A stretch of 37,693 nucleotides of DNA from Rhodospirillales bacterium CG15_BIG_FIL_POST_REV_8_21_14_020_66_15 (GTDB taxonomy: Bacteria > Pseudomonadota > Alphaproteobacteria > Rhodospirillales > Casp-alpha2), in the NCBI GenBank assembly GCA_002781745.1, contig PFFW01000089.1, forward strand, positions 1 through 37,693, given 5' to 3'. Every line of letters starts with the position of its first letter. The stretch's first letter is position 1. Of the stretch, positions 16,265-24,828 are shown piece by piece. The translations under genes were made by a program, and so were the position numbers. The notes below the pieces were generated by a model. That model was given only the letters and a program-made list of their open reading frames with translations. It was not told where the DNA came from and did not search any database.

Positions 16265-19200
16265 CTATGCGTCGATCACCGCATCAGGCTGCCCGGCGGC
16301 CAGGGCGTTCATGTAGGCGAGACACAGGTCGCGCGACCGGTAGGCGCCGAACGCCTCCGTTTCCTGGCGCTCGACGATGGGGAAGGTGGAATGGACGTAA
16401 CGCACGTCGTCGCGGTCGGTAACGCCGTAGAGGTGGAAATAGACCGCGTCCAGCCTGGCGCGCAGATGCAGGCGTCTGTCGTCGTCCCACACGAAGGGCG
16501 ACCTGACCTTCCCGGCATCGTCCACATACCCCATGTCGCGGGCGAAGGGCGCCATGTCGTGGGCCGTGTAGGTGAGTTCCAGGACCGCCTCGCGGACGAT
16601 TTCCCCCGCCGTGCGGGGGCCGAAGCGGACGGTGTCATAGGTTTCGGGCGGAACGACAGGGAGTTGTTCGAGGATAAAATTCGAAAAATGCGTTGTCTGT
16701 ACTTTTTGCCGCGCAAGATAATCAAAAATTAGCGCATTCAAATTGGCTACAATGATTGTAGCCGTTAATGAGCCGTCTGATCCTGGCTTCAAGTTTAGCA
16801 CTGGTAAAGTATGACCAGCACCGCATAGCGGAATGATGGCCGCGATCATCGTTCGCACATTGGTTGTTGCCGTTATGTCCTTGAACGACAAGACCCACTC
16901 AAAACCTTCATTCTTCCACCATTCATGGTTCAAATTCACATAATACCGCGGCGCCGGAAATCTAAGCGGGTCAGCTTTTTCTTCTGAGGGGATCGCAGCC
17001 TGTTGCCCCGGTCGGAAGAGGTTGTCATTGACCACAATGACGTCAGCAGCGCGATGGTCAAACGCTTGAACCATCTTTCCTTCATACAAGGGCACCCAAA
17101 ACCCTGATTTACTCTTCCAGCGACCTAAGCCCTCCGGCCAAGCTGCCTCAATCTCTTGCAGATCTTCTCTGGTTCGGAACAATTTTGAGTCAGTTGTCAT
17201 GTTGAGCATCTGGTCAAATTGAACCGGCCAAACTTGGTTTGCCGCAACAGTACGATTCAATAAGACTGGCAACCGGGCATAAATCGCCGTGGTGAGGTCC
17301 GCGTCCCTTCGAGTACGAAAGATGGGCGACGTGCCAGTGTTGGGGTTAACGCGGGCGAAGTCCTCGGCGCTCAGGGGGAAGCAGCGGTCGGGATCGTCGA
17401 TCTCGGACACGCTATGCAGGTAGAAAGCGCATTTCGCCGGATCAGGCGTCGGCGACGGGCTGGCGACGAAAACGCAGAACTTGAAAGAAGCGTGAACGTC
17501 GGGGAAGAACACCTTCTTGTTCTCGAAATCGTACAGCGCCTTGAGCCGCCCTTCCGTGGCGACCCCCTTGAAAAAGGGGGCCGCGGTCTTGTCCGAGGCG
17601 ATGCCCGACGGCGTCAGCAGGCCGACAAACCCCTCGGGCTTGACGAGCGACATGGCCCGTTCGACGAACAATTTGTATAGGTTCAATTTTCCAGAATTGA
17701 GCAGTTTATAGTCACTTCGTTCTGATCGAATAAATTTACTGCCGAGATCAAGGCGTTCAATCGCGCGAACATATTCGTTCCAAAGCGGATCACCTCCATC
17801 ACGTAGTTTTTGCACACTTTCCTTACGAGCTTTATCAGATTGCAGCAGGGCAATCTCTCTATCTCGGGCAGCAAACCATGGCACTTCCTCGAATTCATAG
17901 ACATCCCAGGGCGGATTGCCGATCACCGCATCGAACCCGCCGACGCGCCGGTTGCTCTGCCAGTCCTTCCACACGCCGGGAAACACCACCTGCCAGTTGA
18001 GGAACCGTTCCTCGGCGATCAGGGCGCGCGCCTGCGCCAGGATTTCGGCGAACCGCTGCGCCTCCGGCCGGCCGTTCGTCACCTCGATCTTGCCGAGGGC
18101 GATGTCCGTCGGGTCGCCGAACTGGCCGTCGAAGAAGGCGTGGACGGCCACCAGGTTGTCCTTGCCCTTTATGTCCAGCCAGTCGAAGGCATGGACGAGC
18201 GAAAGAAAGCGGTCGAGCGCCGAGGTCATGTCCTTGACGCCCTCGAAGATGCTGGCGGACAGGTGGGCCTCGGCGATCTCCGCGTCGGTCAGGCCCTCGA
18301 TGGCGTGCATGTTCGCGGCGGCGCTGGTGGCGCGGGTGATGGGGCCGTGCAACAGCAGCGGGCTGCCCTGGTCCGCCGCCTTGTCGATGCCCGAGCGCAC
18401 CCAGCTTCCGAACAGGCTGTCGCCGCAGCGCAGGTGATGGTCGAGGAACGACAGCGGCGCACCCACCGTAAAGGTGTGCAGCCACAGGGCGACCTTCGCC
18501 AGTTCCACAGCCATGGGGTTCTTGTCCACCCCGTAGACGCAGCGCTTCAAGATCATGCGGCGGATGATGTGGCGGTCGTCCAACTGGTCGTCGTCGACGG
18601 TCCAGCCGCGTTCCTCAGCATTCGCCATGATGCGGCGGCGGATGTCGTCGATGCGGTCGGACAGGGGCGAGACGTAGTCCTCGACGGCGGCTTCGGCATC
18701 GGCCAAGGCGGTGATTATTTGGTCGGCCAGATAATCGACCAGACTGACCAGGAAGTGACCGGACCCCATGGCCGGATCGCAGATTTTCAGTTCCAGCAAC
18801 TTCGATGCGGGGTCTTCCAGCTTCAGCTTGCCGATGCGCCGCTCGTCGGACGCCTTGGCCTTGTCCAGTTCCGCCAGCTTGGCGTGGAAGGCGTCCAGCC
18901 GCGCCCCGACCAGGGGCTCCAGGGTTTCGCGGATGATCAGGCCGACCAGGTCCTCGGGCGTGTAATAGCTGCCCGATCCCTTACGCGCGAAGATGTTGGG
19001 CCGCACGGCAATGGCGTCGTCCTCGCGCACCACCTCGTGCTCCAGAAGGCGTTCGTAGATGGAGCCGAGCTGTTGCACGCTGAGGTCGCGGTAGTTGATG
19101 TAGCGGCGGCCGGCGGGCGCCTGTTCAAACGACAAGGCGTCGATGACGTCCGCCATCAGGTCGTCGCGCAAGCGGATATCGGCCAACAGGGGCGTGCGCT

Positions 19201-20329
19201 CGCGGTCGAACAGGCCGCCGTTATAGGGCGGCAGTCCGATCGATTCGTCGCCCGCGTCGATGGCGCGGCACAGGTCGTCCACGGCGGACCAGTAGCGCGC
19301 CGCCTTGTCGGAGAACACGTCGCCCCGGTCCTTGCGCGCCCCCACGTCGCCGCGCACCCGGTCGCGCAGGCCATAGTCGTCGTACCGCGCGTCGCGAATG
19401 GGCAGCAGACTGCGGTCCTCGGCATAAAGGATGAACAGCAGGCGGTAGAGCAGCACCAGGGCGGCGTCGCGCACGTCGGGCAAGGGGGCCTCGGGCGCCT
19501 CGGCGGCGATGCCCCGGACAAGCTGGGGAAAGACCTGGCCAAACACCAGGTCCGACAGGCTGGCGGCGACCCGTTCCTCGTGGAAGCGGCCTTCGTCCAG
19601 GGCGCGTTGGTGGACCGTGCGGGGATCGGCGGCGCCGGGCAGGAAGGCCTCGCGCCCGAACAGGAAGGCGAACACCTTCAGCCAGTGGCGGCGATCCTCC
19701 GGCGCCAGGGCGAACAGCCCTTCGTTATGGCCGGGAAGGTCCAACACCGCCGCAAGGTTTATCTCGAAGAACTGTTCGGAAACGGACCGCGCACCCTGGT
19801 AATACAGGCGCCAGCGCGCCCCGTTGGTCAGGATGCCCCAGCGCAGCGCGCCCGACGTCAGGTCGTCGACCCGGCGGAGGTAGCGAAGCATTTGTGTGGA
19901 AGGCGCCGTTTCCTCGCCCCGTCGGCCGGAGCGGCGGTCAAGGGGCCTTTGCCATCGCTTCGATTCGACAACGACCAACCCGTGTTCGTAGGCGCGCCAT
20001 TGCTCGGGATGTTCGCTGGCGCGCGCCTTCGCCACGTCGTCCGCGAACAACAGGCCATCGGGCACGTCATCCCGCCCGCGCACGGAAAGGTTCTGCTGGC
20101 GGACGCTCGATTCCCAGCCCAGGTCGGCAAGGACCGGCCAGATAAGATCGTCCTCGGTCCGGCTCTCGCTGGGAGATTGCGCGGACGGGAACCTGTCAAA
20201 GATGCCGATTAGGCGCGATTCGAGGGCTGCAACGGCGCCGTCATCGAGGTCGCTCCAACCCTCGAGTTCCCGGATCGTCTCTTGCAGAAAGTCAGTGGAA
20301 AACAGGCTGCCTTGGATGACCTCACTCAT
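16265..20329 (-). CDS. Single-chain restriction-modification enzyme (Eco57I-type N6-adenine methylase with N-terminal nuclease)
   Basis: A 1354-residue protein. Residues about 60-125 look like a PD-(D/E)xK nuclease: VPDGLLF (Asp91) and VVVESKRW (Glu122, Lys124). The methylase has motif I DPAMGSGHFLV from residue 518 (S-adenosylmethionine binding) and catalytic motif IV NPPWD at 805. The remainder, with FILEQLPVVPP near residue 1225, is typical of Eco57I/type IIG-IIL enzymes, where recognition lies C-terminal. Two segments (about residues 813-883 and 1000-1216) are encoded by clearly AT-richer DNA than the rest, suggesting exchange of the recognition region. No separate specificity, helicase or phage-defence partners flank it. 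The frame is intact, and the start appears leaderless. The recognition sequence is unknown. Confidence 0.88.
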   Translation of the reverse strand: MSEVIQGSLFSTDFLQETIRELEGWSDLDDGAVAALESRLIGIFDRFPSAQSPSESRTEDDLIWPVLADLGWESSVRQQNLSVRGRDDVPDGLLFADDVAKARASEHPEQWRAYEHGLVVVESKRWQRPLDRRSGRRGEETAPSTQMLRYLRRVDDLTSGALRWGILTNGARWRLYYQGARSVSEQFFEINLAAVLDLPGHNEGLFALAPEDRRHWLKVFAFLFGREAFLPGAADPRTVHQRALDEGRFHEERVAASLSDLVFGQVFPQLVRGIAAEAPEAPLPDVRDAALVLLYRLLFILYAEDRSLLPIRDARYDDYGLRDRVRGDVGARKDRGDVFSDKAARYWSAVDDLCRAIDAGDESIGLPPYNGGLFDRERTPLLADIRLRDDLMADVIDALSFEQAPAGRRYINYRDLSVQQLGSIYERLLEHEVVREDDAIAVRPNIFARKGSGSYYTPEDLVGLIIRETLEPLVGARLDAFHAKLAELDKAKASDERRIGKLKLEDPASKLLELKICDPAMGSGHFLVSLVDYLADQIITALADAEAAVEDYVSPLSDRIDDIRRRIMANAEERGWTVDDDQLDDRHIIRRMILKRCVYGVDKNPMAVELAKVALWLHTFTVGAPLSFLDHHLRCGDSLFGSWVRSGIDKAADQGSPLLLHGPITRATSAAANMHAIEGLTDAEIAEAHLSASIFEGVKDMTSALDRFLSLVHAFDWLDIKGKDNLVAVHAFFDGQFGDPTDIALGKIEVTNGRPEAQRFAEILAQARALIAEERFLNWQVVFPGVWKDWQSNRRVGGFDAVIGNPPWDVYEFEEVPWFAARDREIALLQSDKARKESVQKLRDGGDPLWNEYVRAIERLDLGSKFIRSERSDYKLLNSGKLNLYKLFVERAMSLVKPEGFVGLLTPSGIASDKTAAPFFKGVATEGRLKALYDFENKKVFFPDVHASFKFCVFVASPSPTPDPAKCAFYLHSVSEIDDPDRCFPLSAEDFARVNPNTGTSPIFRTRRDADLTTAIYARLPVLLNRTVAANQVWPVQFDQMLNMTTDSKLFRTREDLQEIEAAWPEGLGRWKSKSGFWVPLYEGKMVQAFDHRAADVIVVNDNLFRPGQQAAIPSEEKADPLRFPAPRYYVNLNHEWWKNEGFEWVLSFKDITATTNVRTMIAAIIPLCGAGHTLPVLNLKPGSDGSLTATIIVANLNALIFDYLARQKVQTTHFSNFILEQLPVVPPETYDTVRFGPRTAGEIVREAVLELTYTAHDMAPFARDMGYVDDAGKVRSPFVWDDDRRLHLRARLDAVYFHLYGVTDRDDVRYVHSTFPIVERQETEAFGAYRSRDLCLAYMNALAAGQPDAVIDA

Positions 20330-20336
20330 GCGACCG

Positions 20337-20364
20337 ATACTATCGACGGCCCTTCAAATATCAA
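20337..20364 (-). promoter_or_regulatory. Promoter of the restriction-modification gene, with a palindrome on the -10
   Basis: On the minus strand TTGATA (20364-20359) and TAGTAT (20342-20337) are 16 bp apart. Transcription would begin at or within a base or two of the start codon at 20329, so the mRNA would be leaderless; no ribosome site is seen in the last 15 bp. The -10 lies inside the 11 bp palindrome CGATACTATCG (20335-20345), and a further CGATAC copy is at 20366-20371. Either could be a control site. Confidence 0.45.
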
Positions 20365-20401
20365 ACGATACCTGTGCAACGCCGGCCGATAACCACGGCG
20401 G

Positions 20402-20860
20402 CTATTCGGCCCGGCCCCTGATCTCGGCGATGCCCCGGCGCGCCAGTTCGTCCGCCCGCTCGTTCTCGGGATGGCCGGAATGGCCCTTGACCCACTGCCA
20501 GTCCACGTCGTGGGTCGCCAGCGCCGCGTCCAGCCTTCGCCACAGATCCTCGTTCTTCACGGGCTTCCTGGCGGCCGTCTTCCAGCCGTTGCGTTTCCAC
20601 CCGTGGATCCACTTCGTGATGCCATCCTTCACATAGACGCTGTCGGTGACAAGGCGGATGCGCGCCGGGCGGGTGACGGCCTCGATGCCGTGGATCGCCG
20701 CCGTCAGCTCCATGCGGTTGTTGGTCGTCCCGGCCTCGCCGCCGAACAACTCCTTCTCGTAGCCGCGCCAGCGCATCACCACGCCCCAGCCGCCGGGCCC
20801 CGGGTTGCCGGAACAGGCCCCGTCCGTGAATATCTCGATCACACCGTCCTCAGCCGCCAT
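20402..20860 (-). CDS. rnhA: Ribonuclease HI
   Basis: A 152-residue endonuclease that cuts the RNA strand of RNA-DNA hybrids. The four catalytic acids are visible: Asp in [17 protein letters not shown], Glu in [10 protein letters not shown], Asp in LVTDSVYV and Asp in [11 protein letters not shown]. The handle region [20 protein letters not shown] and the downstream [13 protein letters not shown] are also canonical. The length matches the family. It begins 3 bp after thrB on the same strand, the usual alphaproteobacterial thrB-rnhA pair. The restriction-modification gene follows 72 bp downstream. Confidence 0.96.
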   Translation of the reverse strand: MAAEDGVIEIFTDGACSGNPGPGGWGVVMRWRGYEKELFGGEAGTTNNRMELTAAIHGIEAVTRPARIRLVTDSVYVKDGITKWIHGWKRNGWKTAARKPVKNEDLWRRLDAALATHDVDWQWVKGHSGHPENERADELARRGIAEIRGRAE

Positions 20861-20863
20861 CGC

Positions 20864-21832
20864 TCACTCGACATCCAAACCGTATTCGGCGGCACTCGCC
20901 ACCCGGTCGTGGAAACGCAACTTGGCCACGTATTCAAGCGGATCCTTGGGCGTGACGAACGCCCCTTCGGGCGTGTTCAGCCAGTCGTAGAGGCGCGTCA
21001 GGAGGAAGCGCATGGCCGCGCCCTTGGCGAGCAGCGGCAGGGCCGCGACCTCCGCAGCCTCGAGCGGCCGCACGCGGTCGTATTCTCCGACCAGGCGCCG
21101 CGCCTTGGTGACGTTGAAGCTGAAGTCGGCCTCGAAGCACCAGGCGTTCAGGCACACCGCCAAGTCGTAGGCCAGGAAATCGCGGCACGCGAAATAGAAA
21201 TCGATCAGGCCGGTCAGGTCGTCGCCGCGGAAGAACACGTTGTCGGGAAACAGGTCGGCGTGGATGATGCCCTCGGGCAGGTTCTTGGGCCAGCCGGCCT
21301 CGATCGTGTCGAGGTCCCGGCCGAGCTTGACCGCCAGGCCCATCTGCACGCAGTCGACCTCGGGTCCGGCGCTTTTCAGAAGCGACCGCCAGGCGGAAAC
21401 CGACAACGCGTTGTCCCGCCGCCCCACGAAATCGGCGCCGGCCAGGTGCATCCTTGCGAGCGCCCGGCCGACGCCCGCGCAATGGCCGGGCGTCACCCGC
21501 CGGGGCCACAGGCCGGGCAGAAAGGTGACGACCGCCGCCGGACGTCCGGCAAGGGCGCGCAACGCCTTGCCGTCGCGCGCCCGCACGGGCACCGGGCACG
21601 GCACGCCGCGGGCCGCCAGGTGATCCAGAAGGTCCAGGAAGAACGGCAGGTCGCGGGGGGCCACCCGCCTTTCGTAAAGCGTCAGGATGTAGGCGCCCCC
21701 GGTCATGGTCAGATGGAAGTTGGAGTTCTCGATGCCTTCGGCGATGCCCTTGAACGCGACCACCTCGCCCAGGTCATACCCGGACATAAATTCGATCAAT
21801 TCGTCGTCGGAGACTTCCGTGTAGACAGCCAT
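20864..21832 (-). CDS. thrB: Homoserine kinase
   Basis: A 322-residue kinase of the aminoglycoside-phosphotransferase fold, the ThrB type of alphaproteobacteria and pseudomonads rather than the GHMP type. It phosphorylates L-homoserine, giving the substrate of ThrC encoded at 2693-4096. It starts MAVYTEVSDDELIEFMSGYD, with GIAEGIENSNFHLT as the nucleotide loop. The catalytic loop is IIHADLFPDNVFF and the metal-binding Asp is in GLIDFYFACRDF. The length is standard. The gene is divergent from the peptidoglycan-binding gene and overlaps rnhA's leader by only a 3 bp gap. No attenuator peptide was seen in the 140 bp upstream. Confidence 0.94.
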   Translation of the reverse strand: MAVYTEVSDDELIEFMSGYDLGEVVAFKGIAEGIENSNFHLTMTGGAYILTLYERRVAPRDLPFFLDLLDHLAARGVPCPVPVRARDGKALRALAGRPAAVVTFLPGLWPRRVTPGHCAGVGRALARMHLAGADFVGRRDNALSVSAWRSLLKSAGPEVDCVQMGLAVKLGRDLDTIEAGWPKNLPEGIIHADLFPDNVFFRGDDLTGLIDFYFACRDFLAYDLAVCLNAWCFEADFSFNVTKARRLVGEYDRVRPLEAAEVAALPLLAKGAAMRFLLTRLYDWLNTPEGAFVTPKDPLEYVAKLRFHDRVASAAEYGLDVE

Positions 21833-21921
21833 GGCGGTAATATCCCGGGGTTACGGTCGGCGGCGCCGACGCGTCCGGACTGTTGAGTGCGGGCCCATAA
21901 AACAGCAAATCTCGAGGGCGC

Positions 21922-21938
21922 GCCAGCGCACCGCTGGC
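21922..21938. promoter_or_regulatory. Short hairpin in the thrB / peptidoglycan-binding divergent gap
   Basis: GCCAGCG and CGCTGGC form a perfect 7 bp stem around CAC. It lies 34 bp upstream of the ATG at 21972. A leader hairpin or operator is possible. I could not define promoters for either divergent gene in this 140 bp gap. Confidence 0.25.
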
Positions 21939-21971
21939 AATGCACGGGTTACAACGGTTGGACGGACCGGA

Positions 21972-23768
21972 ATGCATCTAGGACGAACAACCTATCGGGC
22001 GGCGATTCTGGCGGGACTTGCCCTGATTGGCGCCGCCGTGGCCGCCCCCCATCTTGCCGCGCCCGCCCTGGCGGCCCGCGAGGGGGCCGACGCCCCCGAC
22101 CTGCGACGCGGGACGGGCCGACTCGACCTTTCCATCGTCCGCCGGGTCCAATCGGCGCTGGCGACGCTCGGCGTCTACGCCGGTGTCATCGATGGAAAGC
22201 TGAACCAGAACCTGACCTCGGCCATCCGCCTCTACCAGCAACAGGCGGGCCTGAAGGTCACCGGGCGGATCACGGATTCCCTGCTGGACCACCTGGAGCG
22301 CAGTCTGCGGGTCAGCCGCCTGCTGAACGACCTGGACAGCACCCGCCGCAAGGCGATGGACGACGCCCGCAAGGCCCTGATGGCCCATCCGGCGACCCGC
22401 GATCTGATCGACGAAGGGGTGGTGGAACCGGCCGACGCCGCGCGCAACGCCGCCCCCTGTCTCGACAAGCCGACCGTGCGATGCCTGCTGGCCGAAGCCT
22501 TCGAAAGCGCCAAGGCCATCGCCAAGCGCGACCTCCGGGACTGGGCGCTGGGCGAGATCCTGGCGGCGCAGGCCCGCGCCGGCCTGATGAAGCAGGCCAT
22601 GGAGACGACCCGGCGCATCCAGGATCCCCGCCTGATCATGGTGGCGCTGCGCGACATCGCCCAGGCCCAGGCTCGTGCCGGCCGCGAGGAAGAGGCGCTG
22701 GCCGCGGCCGAGATCATCCCCGATTCGCGAACCCAGATCGAAGCCCTGGCGGTCATCGCCGACACCCAGGCCCGCCACGGCTATCTTCAGGCCGCCCAGG
22801 ACACGGCGACGCTGCTCTACAGCATGGCGCGGTACATCAAGGTGCCGGCGGACCAGGTCACCTTCGCCACGCGGGCGGCGGTGACGCTGTACCGCGCCGG
22901 CGACCGGGAGACGGCCGATGCGGCCCTGCACCTGGCCCGCCTCACGGCCGCCAACAAGGTGCCGCAGGCCGCCAAGGTCGCCGCCTGGCGCCAGGTCGCG
23001 GGCGCCCTGGCGGACCTGGATCAGCTCGACGACGCCCTGGTCCTGGCGGACCAGGTCGTCCGCCGGTCAGACAAGGCGGCGGTGCTGATCTCCGCGGCGC
23101 AGTCGGCCATCCGTGCCGGGCGCCTGGACACGGCCATGGAGCTTGCCCACGGCATCGACGCCGAACGTTACCGGGTTCTGGTGCTGGGTGAGATCGCCGT
23201 GGCCACGGCCCGCGCGGGCGACCGTCCCGGTGCCGAAGCCGTCATGGACGAGGCATTCGCCGACGCCGAGGCGGTGGCCCTGCCGTTTGCCCGGTCCTAC
23301 GCCATCAGCCGTCTTGTCCTGGCGCTCAGCGACATGGCGCGCATCAAGGACCAGCCTGTCGAAATCATTGGCGAACGTTTCGCCCGGGCGCGTGTTGCCG
23401 CAGAGGGCATCACGGACCCGCGCCTGCATGCGCAGGTCCTGTTCGAAATCGCCGCCCAGCAGCGCCGTCTGGGCCTGCCCCTCGACCAGACGCGAATCAG
23501 CGAATCGCGAGCCAATGCGACCGCCGACGTCATCCCCAGCGCGGTCAGCCGCGTGTGGGTCCACGGCGACGTCGCCACCCGGCATGCACGGGCAGGCGAG
23601 GAAGAACTCGCCCGGGCCGCCTTCGACCGGGCCCTGGCCGAGGGCCGGCGAATCGACAATTCCTGGGCGCGTGCCCGCGCCATGGCGAAGCTGGCGCAGA
23701 CGCTGATCGATCTGGCGGCCCCGAAGACCGCCGCCACGGCCGACGAAATGTCGAAGGAGGCGCCGTGA
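21972..23768 (+). CDS. Secreted peptidoglycan-binding protein with helical TPR-like repeats
   Basis: About 598 residues. It has a signal peptide (hydrophobic ILAGLALIGAAVAAP, then a likely cut near ALAAREG) and a PG_binding_1-like domain at about 51-110 (IVRRVQSALATLGVYAGVID, then LNQNLTSAIRLYQQQAGLKV). Most of the rest (about 155-560) is a series of helical hairpins of roughly 34 residues with the theme LxxIAxAQARAGxxxxAxxxA, e.g. DIAQAQARAGREEEALAAAE. This resembles TPR/SEL1-like solenoids. No catalytic motif is seen, so a periplasmic scaffold at the cell wall is plausible. The start at 21972 places the signal peptide at the N-terminus; the frame is open from 21831, but that extension is Arg-rich and not signal-like. 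It is divergent from thrB. Confidence 0.8.
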   Translation: MHLGRTTYRAAILAGLALIGAAVAAPHLAAPALAAREGADAPDLRRGTGRLDLSIVRRVQSALATLGVYAGVIDGKLNQNLTSAIRLYQQQAGLKVTGRITDSLLDHLERSLRVSRLLNDLDSTRRKAMDDARKALMAHPATRDLIDEGVVEPADAARNAAPCLDKPTVRCLLAEAFESAKAIAKRDLRDWALGEILAAQARAGLMKQAMETTRRIQDPRLIMVALRDIAQAQARAGREEEALAAAEIIPDSRTQIEALAVIADTQARHGYLQAAQDTATLLYSMARYIKVPADQVTFATRAAVTLYRAGDRETADAALHLARLTAANKVPQAAKVAAWRQVAGALADLDQLDDALVLADQVVRRSDKAAVLISAAQSAIRAGRLDTAMELAHGIDAERYRVLVLGEIAVATARAGDRPGAEAVMDEAFADAEAVALPFARSYAISRLVLALSDMARIKDQPVEIIGERFARARVAAEGITDPRLHAQVLFEIAAQQRRLGLPLDQTRISESRANATADVIPSAVSRVWVHGDVATRHARAGEEELARAAFDRALAEGRRIDNSWARARAMAKLAQTLIDLAAPKTAATADEMSKEAP

Positions 23769-23879
23769 TGGCGCCGTCCGCGGCCGGCGGCGGGCTTGCC
23801 GCCCGCGCGGCCGTCCTTTAGATTTCCAGCGTCCCGGCCGACCGACCGGCGGCGGACCCGCGAACCCGAGGGAGATCCC

Positions 23880-24119
23880 ATGCCTACGCCGCGCTGCGCC
23901 CAGAAGGAACCCTATGCCGTCGCCGTCGAGGCGGGGCGGAAATATGCCTGGTGCGCCTGTGGGCAAAGCGCCAGCCAGCCGTTCTGCGACGGCTCGCACA
24001 AAGGCAGCGGCCTGGCCCCCGTGGTCGTCACGGCGGAAAGATCCGAGACCGTCTATTTCTGCGGCTGCAAGGCCACGAAAACGCCGCCTTATTGCGACGG
24101 CACCCACAACAGCCTGTGA
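23880..24119 (+). CDS. Tandem CDGSH iron-sulfur protein
   Basis: A 79-residue protein with two CDGSH-type [2Fe-2S] sites. Site 1 is Cys25, Cys27, Cys36, His40 (CACGQSASQPFCDGSH). Site 2 is Cys61, Cys63, Cys72, His76 (CGCKATKTPPYCDGTH). The three-Cys/one-His ligation matches the family, and two motifs per chain match the small CISD3-like class. It has no signal peptide or membrane anchor, so it is cytosolic; electron or cluster transfer is the family's proposed role. The ATG at 23880 follows GAGGGAGATCCC, a strong ribosome site. It lies 111 bp after the repeat protein, and a lipoprotein gene follows within 8 bp. Confidence 0.93.
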   Translation: MPTPRCAQKEPYAVAVEAGRKYAWCACGQSASQPFCDGSHKGSGLAPVVVTAERSETVYFCGCKATKTPPYCDGTHNSL

Positions 24120-24126
24120 CCGCGCC

Positions 24127-24720
24127 GTGACCGGAATCCGTCTTCGCTTGCCAATAGGCCTGCTCACGGCCCTGCTGATGGCCCCGGCGCTGGGCGGCTG
24201 CGACACCGTCAGCAACAAGTTCCTGGACACCGTGTCGGGCAAGGTCCAACTTGCCTGCCCGCCGCAGAACATCGTCGCCGACGCCTCCCGCCGACTGACC
24301 TACCGGCCGGGCCCGGGACGCGACCTGACCGACATCGACAACGAGATCGTCATCACCCAGGTCGCGTTGACCTGCGATTCCAACGTCAATCGAAACACCC
24401 GCGCCGGCACCATGACGGTCGGCGTCACAACCTTCATGGACGCCGTGCGCGGCCCCGCCAACCCGGACCGCAAGACCTCCATCGAATATTTCGTCGCGGT
24501 CACCGACCGCGCAGACAAGGTGCTGTACCGTGAAGGCTTCACCATCAACCTGACCTTCGCCGAGAACGAAAGCCGGCGCGAGGTCGCGGCGCCACCGGTG
24601 CGGCTGACAATTCCCATCCAGGCGGGCCAGACGGGCAAGAACTTCCGCATCCTGGTCGGCCTGGTGATAAGCCGGGAACAGCTTGAAATTAACCGCCGGG
24701 ACCGCCGCCCGCGCCTGTAG
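24127..24720 (+). CDS. Predicted lipoprotein of unknown function
   Basis: About 197 residues from GTG 24127. A short basic N-terminus and hydrophobic helix (IGLLTALLMAP) lead to the lipobox LGGC, with Cys25 as the lipidated residue. The mature part has several beta-strand-like stretches (EIVITQVALTCDSNV, TMTVGVTTFMDAV, KTSIEYFVAVTD, VRLTIPIQAG) and looks like an immunoglobulin-like beta sandwich, but I do not recognise a family. The frame is open further upstream through the CDGSH gene; that extension is a shadow. It is closely coupled to the CDGSH gene (7 bp gap) and ends about 110 bp before the glycine riboswitch. Confidence 0.78.
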   Translation: MTGIRLRLPIGLLTALLMAPALGGCDTVSNKFLDTVSGKVQLACPPQNIVADASRRLTYRPGPGRDLTDIDNEIVITQVALTCDSNVNRNTRAGTMTVGVTTFMDAVRGPANPDRKTSIEYFVAVTDRADKVLYREGFTINLTFAENESRREVAAPPVRLTIPIQAGQTGKNFRILVGLVISREQLEINRRDRRPRL

Positions 24721-24828
24721 GAGCCGCCGCGCCGCCCGCCAGTCTTGCCCCGCCGACCCCGCCCTTCGCGGCAGTTGACCTGGACGGTGCCGTCGATAGA
24801 ATGGGCGGGCGACATCCTCAGACGATCG

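Noticed and set aside
17810-20212. 800-codon open frame on the plus strand
   Set aside because: It is a shadow of the restriction-modification gene, whose methylase and nuclease motifs are clear on the minus strand.
16265-20329. BREX (PglX) or DISARM methylase
   Set aside because: The methylase region resembles those families, but none of the partner genes (pglZ, brxC, drm genes) are nearby, and the protein has its own nuclease-type N-terminus.
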